A stretch of 64,000 nucleotides of DNA. Origin: Colwellia sp. Arc7-D. Lineage in GTDB: Bacteria > Pseudomonadota > Gammaproteobacteria > Enterobacterales > Alteromonadaceae. Of the stretch, positions 51,177 through 60,018 are shown in pieces (positions within the stretch are counted from its first letter, which is position 1; each line of letters starts with the position of its first letter). The notes under the pieces were generated by a model. The model worked only from the letters and a program-made list of their open reading frames with translations. It was not told the origin of the DNA and ran no database searches. Made by a program: the position numbers and the translations under genes. The DNA lies in NCBI RefSeq assembly GCF_003061515.1, contig NZ_CP028924.1, forward strand, positions 1,364,001 through 1,428,000. Direction: 5' to 3'.

Positions 51177-51677
51177 TTAATTTGCTACTGACAGGTCCGG
51201 TTTTATCGCAATAAAGTCAGATTGAGGTAGGGTGAGCACGGTTTGAATTTTCCAGTGGTTCTCAAAAGGACTAATGGTTACTTGCCATTTACCAGAAACA
51301 TTGTGCTCAGCTTCAAAAAAATGCGTAAAGTCACCATTGCCATCAGCCGTTAATGCTAAATAAAAATCTCGGTCGGCTAATGTTGGGTGATAAAAATTAA
51401 CATTCAATAGTGGGAATGTTTTTTCGATACCTGTCGGGCGAATAGTCAATTGGTCATCAACAAGTTTCAAACCAAAACTCATACCGAGTTTTTGTGCTTG
51501 TCTAACTTTGCCTAACTCTAGGTTTATCGCTTTACCTTTTTTATAATAGTCGCCAACAACCAGAGGGTCTGGATCGCTATTAGCTATAATAAAAGTCGCA
51601 ATACCGGCAACTACGGCTGTAAAAGGTAATATAAACACTAACCAAGCCCAAGGCTCTTGATACCAAGATGTTTTCAT
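51177..51677 (-). CDS. ccoH: cbb3 oxidase accessory protein CcoH (FixH family)
   Basis: 166 residues. A single N-terminal membrane helix (AWLVFILPFTAVVAGIATFI, about 12-31) is followed by DYYKKGKAINLE, the FixH signature, and a periplasmic beta-rich domain. It helps stabilise the oxidase during assembly. It precedes ccoI by 29 bases. No ccoG gene is present between ccoP and ccoH. Confidence 0.9.
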   Translation of the reverse strand: MKTSWYQEPWAWLVFILPFTAVVAGIATFIIANSDPDPLVVGDYYKKGKAINLELGKVRQAQKLGMSFGLKLVDDQLTIRPTGIEKTFPLLNVNFYHPTLADRDFYLALTADGNGDFTHFFEAEHNVSGKWQVTISPFENHWKIQTVLTLPQSDFIAIKPDLSVAN

Positions 51678-51983
51678 GAAAATTTCTTATTTGCTGAAAG
51701 AGTGAACATTATACGACTTTTCTTATGTGGTAACTATTAAAAAACCTGTTATGTAACAAACTTTAACTTAATGAATATCCATCAGTATAAGTTAATTCAC
51801 CCGCAGGAAACTTGAGCTTGCAAAGTCTATTTACATTGCATTTATTAAAGGAACAACCCAGTTTTTAGTAATTATAATTCTAAATATAACAAGTGATTAG
51901 AGAAACTTCCCTGAAAAGATAAACATAAAAAAACCTTGGTGCTTTGCAACATCAAGGTTTTAGTATCACGAGATTTTTAGCGA
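51678..51983. other. Gap between ccoH and ccoP
   Basis: 306 bases. It holds the ccoP terminator near its right edge and presumably the ccoH promoter. ccoG is often found here in related genomes but there is no trace of it. No FNR-type palindrome is visible. Confidence 0.5.
51928..51962 (-). terminator. Terminator of ccoNOQP
   Basis: On the minus strand AAACCTTGATG and CACCAAGGTTT pair with one mismatch and are followed by seven Ts. It lies just beyond the ccoP stop codon. Confidence 0.8.
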
Positions 51984-52964
51984 CTACTCTTGCGATAAGC
52001 TATAAACATAGGCACTGATAACATGAATTTTTTGTTCACCTAGGATTTTATCCCACGCTGGCATTATACCGGCACGACCGTTAGCTATTGAATATTCAAC
52101 AGCACGCTGAGAACCGCCATATAGCCAAGTATTATCGGTTAAGTTAGGAGCGCCAAGGGCAATACCCATTGCATCACTACCTTTACCTTCACTACCGTGA
52201 CAAGCTGCACACATAGCAAATTTAACTTTGCCTGCTTCTGCTGCTTTAGCATCAACTTCACGACCACTTAAGCTTAAAACGAAAGCAGCTACTTCTTTAA
52301 CGCCTTGCTCGCCGCCTAATGCTGCGCTCCAAGCCATCATGCCATTAGCTTTACGACCGTGCATTAGTGTGGCTTTAATCATTTCTGGTGAGCCACCATA
52401 TAACCAGTCTTGGTCCGTTAAGTTAGGGAAACCAGTAGCGCCACGAGCATCAGAGCCATGACATTGCGAACAGTTTTGTATAAACAACCGTTGCCCAACT
52501 TTACGTGCTGAAGTTGCTTCTTCATCGTTAGCTGTTGCTAAATCGGCTATTTCACGCTTTGCGTAAGCATCAAAAATTGGTCCATATTTTTCATCAGCAG
52601 CAGCAACTTCACGATCGTATTGTACTAACAAGCCTTTTTCTTTAGCTAAAGCCGATTTTTCTTTAGATTCAGCTAAATTCAAAATACCTTGGTTAGAACT
52701 TTCCCAGCCAGAAAAACCTTTCCAACCACCTAAACCGTATACAGCGATGTAGAAAAATCCCCAAAGGATGGTTAACAAAAAGAAATTACTCCACCATTTA
52801 GGTAGTGGGTTGTTTAGTTCTTCAATGCCATCGAAAACATGTCCTGTAGGCTCACCTTCAGGAACATCTGCAAAGTTCTTTAAACACATGCGTAATAGTA
52901 AGTAACAACCTATCAATGTGCCAAGGGTTAGAACCGATACCCAAATAGTCCAGAAGCTAGACAT
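51984..52964 (-). CDS. ccoP: cbb3-type cytochrome c oxidase subunit III (CcoP)
   Basis: 326-residue di-heme cytochrome. Two N-terminal helices (about residues 3-25 and 58-78) anchor it. Two CxxCH heme sites lie in the periplasmic part: CSQCHG near residue 165 and CAACHG near 255, each with a following Met ligand candidate. It passes electrons to CcoO and CcoN. Its start overlaps the ccoQ end by 8 bases. Confidence 0.95.
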   Translation of the reverse strand: MSSFWTIWVSVLTLGTLIGCYLLLRMCLKNFADVPEGEPTGHVFDGIEELNNPLPKWWSNFFLLTILWGFFYIAVYGLGGWKGFSGWESSNQGILNLAESKEKSALAKEKGLLVQYDREVAAADEKYGPIFDAYAKREIADLATANDEEATSARKVGQRLFIQNCSQCHGSDARGATGFPNLTDQDWLYGGSPEMIKATLMHGRKANGMMAWSAALGGEQGVKEVAAFVLSLSGREVDAKAAEAGKVKFAMCAACHGSEGKGSDAMGIALGAPNLTDNTWLYGGSQRAVEYSIANGRAGIMPAWDKILGEQKIHVISAYVYSLSQE

Positions 52965-53154
52965 TATCAGTCTCCTGCTTGTTATTTTTGTTAGTGTGGC
53001 TTATTTCAGTTTCAGTTTTTTCTTCAAAAATTGAATTTGCCGCTTCATCAAAAGATGATTTGCGTTTTTTTGAATATGACCAAACCACAATAACTATAAA
53101 TAATGCCAATATTAATAGGGCAATAAGCCCTCTAAGCGTGCCGTAATCCATCAT
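52957..53154 (-). CDS. ccoQ: cbb3-type oxidase subunit CcoQ
   Basis: 65 residues: a short N-terminus, one membrane helix (LRGLIALLILALFIVIVVW, about residues 8-26) and a charged tail. Position between ccoO and ccoP identifies it. CcoQ stabilises the complex. Confidence 0.88.
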   Translation of the reverse strand: MMDYGTLRGLIALLILALFIVIVVWSYSKKRKSSFDEAANSIFEEKTETEISHTNKNNKQETDNV

Positions 53155-53155
53155 A

Positions 53156-53800
53156 TTATTTCAACGCATGACCAAGAGACTGTAAATATGCAATTAATGC
53201 ATCCATTTCTGTTTTACCTTTAACTGCTTTCTTTGCACCAGAAATATCAGTTTCAGAATAAAGAGGAATAGCATTACCTTGCTCGTCTTTGTGGCTTCTA
53301 TTACGCGTTAAAAAGTTGAATGTTGATAACTTTTTAGCGGTTAATTCGCCATCAAGTGTATTTTCAGCTAGCCACTTAAATGAAGGCATATTTGACTCTG
53401 GCACCACTGAACGTGGGTCAAGTAAATGCGCACGATGCCAATCATCACTATAACGACCGCCAACACGCGCTAAATCAGGGCCAGTACGTTTTGAACCCCA
53501 TAAAAATGGATGTTCCCATACTTGTTCACCAGCCACTGAGTAATGACCATAACGTTCTGTTTCAGCACGAAATGGACGGATCATTTGGCTATGACAAACA
53601 TTACAACTTTCACGGATATAAATATCACGTCCTTCCATTTCTAATGGTGTATAAGGACGTAGATTATCTACAGGTGTATTTGTCGCTTTTTGAAAGAAAA
53701 GTGGCGTAATTTCAACTAAACCACCAACGCTTATGGCGAGGATAGTAAAGATTGCAAACAAGCCAACATTTTTTTCAAACTTTTCATGTTTATTTTTCAT
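53156..53800 (-). CDS. ccoO: cbb3-type cytochrome c oxidase subunit II (CcoO)
   Basis: 214-residue membrane-anchored mono-heme cytochrome c. An N-terminal helix (residues 14-32) is followed by [20 protein letters not shown], with the CxxCH heme site near residue 70. [19 protein letters not shown] is the second family block. It lies 10 bases after ccoN. Confidence 0.95.
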   Translation of the reverse strand: MKNKHEKFEKNVGLFAIFTILAISVGGLVEITPLFFQKATNTPVDNLRPYTPLEMEGRDIYIRESCNVCHSQMIRPFRAETERYGHYSVAGEQVWEHPFLWGSKRTGPDLARVGGRYSDDWHRAHLLDPRSVVPESNMPSFKWLAENTLDGELTAKKLSTFNFLTRNRSHKDEQGNAIPLYSETDISGAKKAVKGKTEMDALIAYLQSLGHALK

Positions 53801-53810
53801 CGTTGGCTCC

Positions 53811-55232
53811 TTAAGCTACTTTAACTGCTTCAAGACTATTGTCTTTAGCATAAATTGTTTTAAACATGTTGTAAGCCATCAGTAAGAAGCCTGATACAAC
53901 TAATACACCACCAACAAAACGCATAAAGTAGAATGGGTAAGAAGCCGTTAAACTTTCAACAAAACTGTAAGTTAACGTACCGTCAGTATTAACTGCACGC
54001 CACATTAACCCTTGCATTACGCCAGAAATCCACATAGCGACAATATATAAAACAACACCAGATGTATGTAGCCAGAAATGCACGTTGATTAAACGTACGC
54101 TGAACATGCGACCTTGGTTAAAGAGTACTGGAATCAAGTGGTATATAGCACCAATAGATACCATAGCAACCCAACCTAGTGCACCAGAATGAACATGACC
54201 AATAGTCCAGTCAGTATAATGCGAAAGAGCATTTACCGACTTAATTGCCATCATCGGACCTTCAAATGTCGACATACCGTAGAAAGACAACGAAACAATT
54301 AAGAAACGAAGAATAGGATCATAACGCAGCTTATGCCATGCGCCAGAAAGCGTCATTATACCGTTGATCATCCCACCCCAAGAAGGCAAGAATAGTACGA
54401 TTGACATAACCATACCAACTGATTGTGCCCAATCAGGCAGTGCAGTGTAATGTAAGTGATGAGGGCCTGCCCAAATGTATAATGAAATCAGTGCCCAAAA
54501 ATGAACAATAGATAAACGGTAAGAGTAAACAGGGCGCTCAGCTTGTTTTGGTACGAAATAGTACATCATACCTAAGAAACCAGCGGTCAATAGAAAGCCT
54601 ACGGCATTATGTCCATACCACCACTGCATCATGGCATCAATCGCACCAGGATATATGGAGTATGACTTCATCATAGACACTGGAATAACCATACTGTTGC
54701 CAATATGCAATACCGCAACGGTTAGAATGAAACCACCAAAGAACCAGTTTGCCACATAAATATGAGAGGTTTTACGCTTGATCAAGGTACCAAAAAACAC
54801 AATGGCGTAACAGATCCAGACCACGGCGATTAAAATATCAATTGGCCATTCTAATTCAGCGTATTCTTTGCTCGAAGTATAACCCATGGGTAAAGTTATA
54901 ACGGCAAGTACAATAACGGCTTGCCAACCCCAAAAGGTAAAGGCAGCTAATTTGCCACCAAAAAGCGTCGTTTTACAAGTACGTTGCACAACATAATACG
55001 AAGTTGCAAACAATGCACTGGTACCAAAAGCAAAAATTACCGCATTGGTATGCAGCGGACGAAGACGAGAATAGGTTAACCAAGGTGTATCAAAATTTAG
55101 TGCTGGCCAAATTAATTGCGCCGCAATAAGAACACCTACAAGAGTACCAACGATCCCCCAAATAACAGTCATTACGGTGAATTGACGCACCACATTGTAG
55201 TTATATGACGGATGATCAAGCGTTGTTGTCAT
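53811..55232 (-). CDS. ccoN: cbb3-type cytochrome c oxidase subunit I (CcoN)
   Basis: 473-residue catalytic subunit with 12 helices, holding low-spin heme b and the heme b3/CuB site. Conserved ligand segments include [41 protein letters not shown] and [13 protein letters not shown]. This oxidase works at low O2 with high affinity. The start has CGGAACAATAAA before the ATG. A perfect FNR box stands 165 bases upstream. Confidence 0.96.
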   Translation of the reverse strand: MTTTLDHPSYNYNVVRQFTVMTVIWGIVGTLVGVLIAAQLIWPALNFDTPWLTYSRLRPLHTNAVIFAFGTSALFATSYYVVQRTCKTTLFGGKLAAFTFWGWQAVIVLAVITLPMGYTSSKEYAELEWPIDILIAVVWICYAIVFFGTLIKRKTSHIYVANWFFGGFILTVAVLHIGNSMVIPVSMMKSYSIYPGAIDAMMQWWYGHNAVGFLLTAGFLGMMYYFVPKQAERPVYSYRLSIVHFWALISLYIWAGPHHLHYTALPDWAQSVGMVMSIVLFLPSWGGMINGIMTLSGAWHKLRYDPILRFLIVSLSFYGMSTFEGPMMAIKSVNALSHYTDWTIGHVHSGALGWVAMVSIGAIYHLIPVLFNQGRMFSVRLINVHFWLHTSGVVLYIVAMWISGVMQGLMWRAVNTDGTLTYSFVESLTASYPFYFMRFVGGVLVVSGFLLMAYNMFKTIYAKDNSLEAVKVA

Positions 55233-55396
55233 TTTATTGTTCCGTTACTAGGTTAGATTTTGCAGTTTTGTATAAAAAAGAGTCTTTTTCACGAAAAATG
55301 CTGAGAAGCCATGATAAATGTCACACTCGAAAAACGAGTTGTTTCAGAATCTATGTGATTTTACCTTTCGCCTATGCCATAAATCAACCGTAAAAC

Positions 55397-55410
55397 TTGA
55401 TTTAAATCAA
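55397..55410 (-). promoter_or_regulatory. FNR box of the ccoNOQP promoter
   Basis: TTGATTTAAATCAA is a perfect match to TTGAT-N4-ATCAA and is itself a full palindrome. It lies 165 bases upstream of the ccoN start, in the region shared with the divergent lipoprotein gene. An fnr gene is 8 kb away on the same strand. Confidence 0.88.
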
Positions 55411-55770
55411 CAAAAAACCTGCATTCTCATTATTAATGTTCGGTATGTTGAAAACCAACTTTCGATTAATTGCTGTATCTATAAAAGGTTAGCGTTAAAA
55501 TTTGCATAAATTAGCGAAATTGCGGGTTAAAATCATGGCGTAATTTTGTACAACTTTTTTTTAAATAAATATTCAAAATTCATCAGGGTTATTGCTTTAA
55601 TCACCGAATTAAAAGTGTTTCTAGCTTTTTAGTCGAAATGCCCGTTACTGAAGAATGCAAAAGAGAATTATCGTAAATTTGTAATCACTAAAGCAACGGC
55701 TGAAAAAATGAATAAATAAACCTTATGATTGTGTATTATAGCGGACAAATTCCTTTGTTTTATTTCCTCT
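55411..55770. other. Gene-free upstream region between ccoN and the lipoprotein gene
   Basis: AT-rich divergent intergenic region. Apart from the FNR box just to the left, I see no hairpin, repeat or coding signal. It must contain the promoter of the lipoprotein gene. Confidence 0.5.
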
Positions 55771-56346
55771 ATGAATATTGTTGAAAAAAATCCCCAATGT
55801 TTTTTATTTACGCTAATAACAATATTTTTATCTCTGGTACTTATCGCCTGTAGTCCTGAGAATAAATCAAATTTAGTCGCTGACAATGCCTCACCAAAAA
55901 TTGCCCAATGTATTGTTGATCAAAGCCAATGTGAATTTCAGTTAATAGATGCTCAAGCTCAAGTTTTATTCGATGTTGATAAAATAGTCGCGGAGCAGCC
56001 ATTTAACATGGTGATTAAGTATCAAGGCAAAGACAGGTTAAAAAGTATTACTGGCTACCTTGAAGGTGTTGACATGTATATGGGGAAAATACCGTTATTT
56101 TTTGAACCTCAGTTATCAACTAATGATATCGCTGATAAAGCAACTGAAAGTTCGACTTCTGCAATCAGCAAATCAGCACAGTTACCTGAGAAAATTAAGC
56201 AAAATAGTAAACAAGCTTTTCAAACTGAAGTGTTGGTAGGAAGTTGCTCTGCAGCACAAATGAAGTGGCGTATTTGGTTAACGTTTATTACTGAAGAAAA
56301 CAAAAAGCAAACTAAAATGTTTACGGTGCAGAGTTACCGTATTTAA
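55771..56346 (+). CDS. Putative lipoprotein divergent from ccoN
   Basis: 191 residues from ATG 55771 (MNIVEKNPQ). A hydrophobic segment ending LVLIACSPEN carries a lipobox with Cys, so lipidation and export are expected. The mature part has CIVDQSQCEFQL and GSCSAAQMKWRIWLTF, with three Cys, and no recognised family. An upstream in-frame start at 55729 would lengthen the n-region and is less likely. Its position across from ccoN hints at a link with respiration or copper handling, which is inference. Confidence 0.65.
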   Translation: MNIVEKNPQCFLFTLITIFLSLVLIACSPENKSNLVADNASPKIAQCIVDQSQCEFQLIDAQAQVLFDVDKIVAEQPFNMVIKYQGKDRLKSITGYLEGVDMYMGKIPLFFEPQLSTNDIADKATESSTSAISKSAQLPEKIKQNSKQAFQTEVLVGSCSAAQMKWRIWLTFITEENKKQTKMFTVQSYRI

Positions 56347-56494
56347 CACCGTTTAGGCCATCCTTATTTGAAATCATATATACGCACTTACTAAGTAGAG
56401 TTATCAATATAACCATCTTGTTCAGGGTAATTAAGTATTACTTGTAAATGGTATGGTATCGAGACTCAAGTTTGATGAATACTGCAAATACCCA

Positions 56495-57115
56495 CTAACT
56501 CGTGGCTAACCAAATAGCGACTAATATCATTAAGCTACCTGATATTTTATTCAGTAATTGTACATTGTTACGTTTAGTTAATACTTTGCCGATAGTTTTT
56601 CCACCCGTGGCATACAGAGTCATACAAATAAATTCAGACATCAGTATAACTGCCACTAAAATACTCAACTGGGGAACTAATGGGAGAGTTTGGCTAATAA
56701 AAGGGGGAAGTAACGAAATCATAAACGCCCAACCTTTAGGGTTGGCAATAGCCGTTAAAAAACCTTGTTGAAATAAACTACGCCTTTTAATTGATTGTTG
56801 ATGTTGATTTGGGTCAGTGGCAAGTTTACCTTTGGCTCGCCACATATTGATACCTACATAGAGTAAATATAGCGCTCCTAAAATTTTAAAACCTTGAAAT
56901 AACTGGGGCACAGCTGTCATTATCGTTGCCACACCTAAAACAGATGCAATGGCTACCGTTGCTACACCCAATAACTCACCATACATCATCCAAAAAGTCT
57001 TTCTCACCCCAATAGTAATACCTAAGCTCATAGCTAAAGTCATACACATACCTGGTGTAATACTCACGATAAAAAATGTAGGAATAAAAATGCTAAGCAA
57101 GGTGAAATCTATCAA
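56495..57115 (-). CDS. LysE/RhtB-family translocator
   Basis: 206-residue inner-membrane exporter with six hydrophobic segments. The start IPTFFIVSITPGMCMTLAMS holds the conserved SITPGP-like motif, and GFLTAIANPKGWAFM is the second signature (NPKxxLF-like). Family members export amino acids and related compounds, controlling excess. The substrate is not readable. Single gene, divergent from the DUF4266 cluster. Confidence 0.88.
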   Translation of the reverse strand: MIDFTLLSIFIPTFFIVSITPGMCMTLAMSLGITIGVRKTFWMMYGELLGVATVAIASVLGVATIMTAVPQLFQGFKILGALYLLYVGINMWRAKGKLATDPNQHQQSIKRRSLFQQGFLTAIANPKGWAFMISLLPPFISQTLPLVPQLSILVAVILMSEFICMTLYATGGKTIGKVLTKRNNVQLLNKISGSLMILVAIWLATS

Positions 57116-57277
57116 GGTATTAAGTGCCTGAAGGTTGATTGAAAAGGATAATAACGCAACTTAGCTGAGGATTAATCATTAAAATATAAAATTTTATAAA
57201 AAAATAGGTTTTTTTCAGAATAAGCGCATAATGATTAAAGGGCTTAAATTAAGATCTAATTGGGTCGGAGTATAAAT

Positions 57278-57549
57278 ATGCTAACCGAAAAAAATTCTCG
57301 CTATATTGATTCTTTACCTCGCTTTTCCTCGAATACTGTTAAATGTATGCTTTTTGCAGTCAACATTTTTTTAGTTAGTGGGTGCTCGTCATTAGGCGTA
57401 CAGCCTTGGGAACGCGATTTGTTAGCAAAAGGTGAAATGGCATTAACGTCTTCACCGATTGACTCTGCCTTAGACGATCATATCTACTTCAGTAAAGAAG
57501 CTTCAAGTGGGGTAAAAGCTTTGGTGGTGGGGGTTGTGGATGCAATTAA
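57278..57549 (+). CDS. DUF4266 small lipoprotein (frameshifted as given)
   Basis: Starts MLTEKNSRYID at 57278, with GGAG seven bases before the ATG. A hydrophobic segment ends in LVSGCSS, a lipobox. VQPWERDLLAKGEMAL and DSALDDHIYFSKEASSG are the DUF4266 core. As given, the frame then turns into VKALVVGVVDAIN and stops at 57553. In the next frame, after one extra G in the run 57509-57512, it reads GKSFGGGGCGCN and stops at 57547-57549. I recall GGGGCGCN as this family's usual ending, so the repaired 90-residue version is preferred. Two Cys there could bind metal. Next gene overlaps by 10 bases. Confidence 0.82.
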
Positions 57550-58883
57550 TTAAAAAAAAGCGACCCATTAATATCAAAGCCGCGTTAACGCTTGCAGCAT
57601 CGGCTTTGTTGGGCACCATCCCTAAAACTGTTATCGCAGCAGACAATACAACATCAGCCAAAAAAGCATCACAAGATACTGCTTGGGATTTTGAAAGTGC
57701 ACTTTTAATCTATAGTGAAAGCGACCGTGTTTCAGCAGCCGAAGCTATTTTAAATGGTCAAAAAACCTTTGCAAATGACGAAATTTTAAATCTTAAACTT
57801 ACCGTTGATGTGTTAACGGGAGCATCAGCCAATGGTGCTGCTGCTCAACCTAATATTCAAACTTTTACTAGACCATCAGGTAAAGGCAGCTATCAAACAC
57901 AAGTCAATCAAACACCGCTAGACGACACCTTCAAAGACACCCGTGTACAGTTTAATGCCCAATGGACTCAGCCTTTAGCCGATAATTATACGGGTAGCGC
58001 CGGAGTTCACCTTTCGAAAGAGTATGATTATTTATCACTGGGTATTAATGGCAACCTGGCTTATGACTTTAATCAGAAAAACTCAACGTTCTCGGTTGGA
58101 TTAAGCTACTTTCATGATACTTTTGAGCCCGAGGGCGGTATTCCATTAGCATTCGCATCAATGCCAAGGGCTTATGGTAATAACGAAAATGCGAGTAATA
58201 GTGGAACAAAGGCTGACTTTGATCTTACTCGCAGAACCGATAGCGACAATAAAACCACCGCAGATATTATGATCGGGTTTACACAAGTCATTAACCGTCG
58301 AATGATCACGCAGTTTAATTATTCTTACTCTAAGGTTAGCGGCTACTTAACCGACCCTTTTAAAGTATTAAGTTTGGTTGATAATACAGGCATCGCACAA
58401 GACTATGTTTATGAAAACCGCCCAGACTCACGATTAAAACAGAGCCTTTTTGCACAAACAAAATATCACTTTGAAAAAAATATTATTGATGTGTCGTATC
58501 GTTATATGTGGGATGACTGGAAAATTGACTCGCATACTATTGATTCAAAACTTCGCATGCCATTATCTCGCTCTAGCTATATTGAGCCTCACTTTCGTTT
58601 TTATCAACAAAGTGCCGCCCAGTTTTACCAACCGTTTTTAATTGAGCCAAACGCGATACCTGAATTTGCCAGTGCAGATTATCGTATCGGCGAAATGAGT
58701 GCATACACCATAGGATTAAAATATGGTACCAAGCTTAATGGCGGAAATGACTTGTCATTTAGGTTGGAATATTATCGACAAGACCCTACCGATGCTGGCC
58801 ATAAAGCGCCCGATGCATTAGCCGAGGTTGATTTATATGAAAGTGTTGATGCGGTGATAGCACAAGTAACCTATTCGTTTTAA
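57540..58883 (+). CDS. DUF3570 family protein (predicted outer-membrane beta-barrel)
   Basis: 447 residues from ATG 57540. An N-terminal signal peptide (KKRPINIKAALTLAASALLG up to TVIAAD) is followed by repeated amphipathic strands such as TGSAGVHLSKEYDYLSLGIN and NSTFSVGLSYFHD, and the protein ends in VTYSF, a typical outer-membrane barrel ending in Phe. It fits DUF3570. The start overlaps the DUF4266 gene, so the two are coupled. ApbE follows. Function unknown. Confidence 0.82.
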   Translation: MQLIKKKRPINIKAALTLAASALLGTIPKTVIAADNTTSAKKASQDTAWDFESALLIYSESDRVSAAEAILNGQKTFANDEILNLKLTVDVLTGASANGAAAQPNIQTFTRPSGKGSYQTQVNQTPLDDTFKDTRVQFNAQWTQPLADNYTGSAGVHLSKEYDYLSLGINGNLAYDFNQKNSTFSVGLSYFHDTFEPEGGIPLAFASMPRAYGNNENASNSGTKADFDLTRRTDSDNKTTADIMIGFTQVINRRMITQFNYSYSKVSGYLTDPFKVLSLVDNTGIAQDYVYENRPDSRLKQSLFAQTKYHFEKNIIDVSYRYMWDDWKIDSHTIDSKLRMPLSRSSYIEPHFRFYQQSAAQFYQPFLIEPNAIPEFASADYRIGEMSAYTIGLKYGTKLNGGNDLSFRLEYYRQDPTDAGHKAPDALAEVDLYESVDAVIAQVTYSF

Positions 58884-58935
58884 AGTGCTTGGTAGGTATA
58901 GTTAACTTTTAAATGATTAAGCGTTAGGAAATAGT

Positions 58936-59838
58936 GTGAACAAATCATCGCAAAGGCGTATTCAATTATTGAAAACTGATGATGGTCATAGCGTTACATT
59001 TGACGCTATGGCTAGTCCTTGTGAAGTGCTAATTGCCAATAGTGATAACCAACTTGCGCTGAACTTGGGCGAACGTATTGCTAATGAAGTATGGCGAATC
59101 GAAGATAAATACTCCCGTTATAATCCAAGCAGTGTTTGCTCAGCTATTAATAATAGTATTGGCATCCCTATAGCTATCGATCAAGAAACCTACTTATTAC
59201 TCAACTTTGCTGATACTTGCTATGAGCTCAGCGAAGGTTTATTTGATATTACCTCTGGCGTGTTACGTCAAGTTTGGCAGTTCGATGGTAGTAATAATGT
59301 CCCAAGTTCAGATCAGGTAGCACATAGCTTAGTCAATATTGGCTGGGATAAAGTGAGCTACGATGAACAACAAATAACACTACCGGCAAATATGGAAGTA
59401 GACTTTGGCGGAATTGGCAAAGAATACGCGGTTGATCGAGCGATGATTATTGCTAACGAATTTACCAACCTTCCCGTTTTAGTCAATTTAGGTGGTGATT
59501 TAGCGGCAAATAAACCCCGTAATATAAACGTGCCTTGGCAGGTGGGTATTGAACACCCAGGGTTTGTAGAACATAAAACAATGGTCGTCAGCTTAATGCA
59601 AGGAGCACTAGCCACCAGTGGAGACGCTAAACGATTCTTACTAAAAGATAATATTCGTTATAGTCACATATTAAATGCGAAAACTGGCTGGCCAATTGTA
59701 CAAGCACCCCGTTCTATTACGGTTGTGGCTCCACAGTGTATTCAGGCCGGTATATTAGCGACATTAGCATTAATGCAGGGCGAACAAGCCGAACATTTTT
59801 TGACTGAACAAAATATTAAGTTTTGGGCTATTCGTTAA
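58936..59838 (+). CDS. FAD:protein FMN transferase (ApbE-like)
   Basis: Transfers FMN from FAD to a Thr in a target protein. The 300 residues start at GTG 58936 with AGGA upstream. Motifs: AMASPCEVLI (residue 24), YSRYNPSS, the FAD-binding region VDFGGIGKEYAVDRA near 155, VNLGGDLAAN, ALATSGDAKRFL and SHILNAKTGWPI with the Mg ligands. There is no clear N-terminal signal or lipobox, unlike many ApbE proteins, so it may act in the cytoplasm or the start may be elsewhere. It is the third gene after DUF4266 and DUF3570. No FMN-binding target protein is adjacent. Confidence 0.87.
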   Translation: MNKSSQRRIQLLKTDDGHSVTFDAMASPCEVLIANSDNQLALNLGERIANEVWRIEDKYSRYNPSSVCSAINNSIGIPIAIDQETYLLLNFADTCYELSEGLFDITSGVLRQVWQFDGSNNVPSSDQVAHSLVNIGWDKVSYDEQQITLPANMEVDFGGIGKEYAVDRAMIIANEFTNLPVLVNLGGDLAANKPRNINVPWQVGIEHPGFVEHKTMVVSLMQGALATSGDAKRFLLKDNIRYSHILNAKTGWPIVQAPRSITVVAPQCIQAGILATLALMQGEQAEHFLTEQNIKFWAIR

Positions 59839-59960
59839 TTATTCGAATTATATCTAAGTATGTTTAGCGTTAATTCTGCTTTAAATCTTGTATATAAAGA
59901 GGAGGGGCGTTTAATGTGGCTGCGCGTTCACATCCATGCAAACGCAGCAAAACATCTGTT

Positions 59961-59994
59961 GTTTTAAAAGTAGCATATGTGCTGATTTTAAAAC
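59961..59994. terminator. Hairpin between ApbE-like and DUF3083 genes
   Basis: GTTTTAAAA and TTTTAAAAC pair, with an inner AGCA/TGCT stem around TATG and a two-base mismatch on each side. It lies between convergent genes and may end either transcript. Confidence 0.5.
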
Positions 59995-60018
59995 GATAGC
60001 AGGTTAAATGAAAAAAGT

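Noticed and set aside
59919..59950. Inverted repeat GCTGCG/CGCAGC after the ApbE-like gene
   Set aside because: Short arms with a bulge and a long loop; weaker than the hairpin at 59961-59994.
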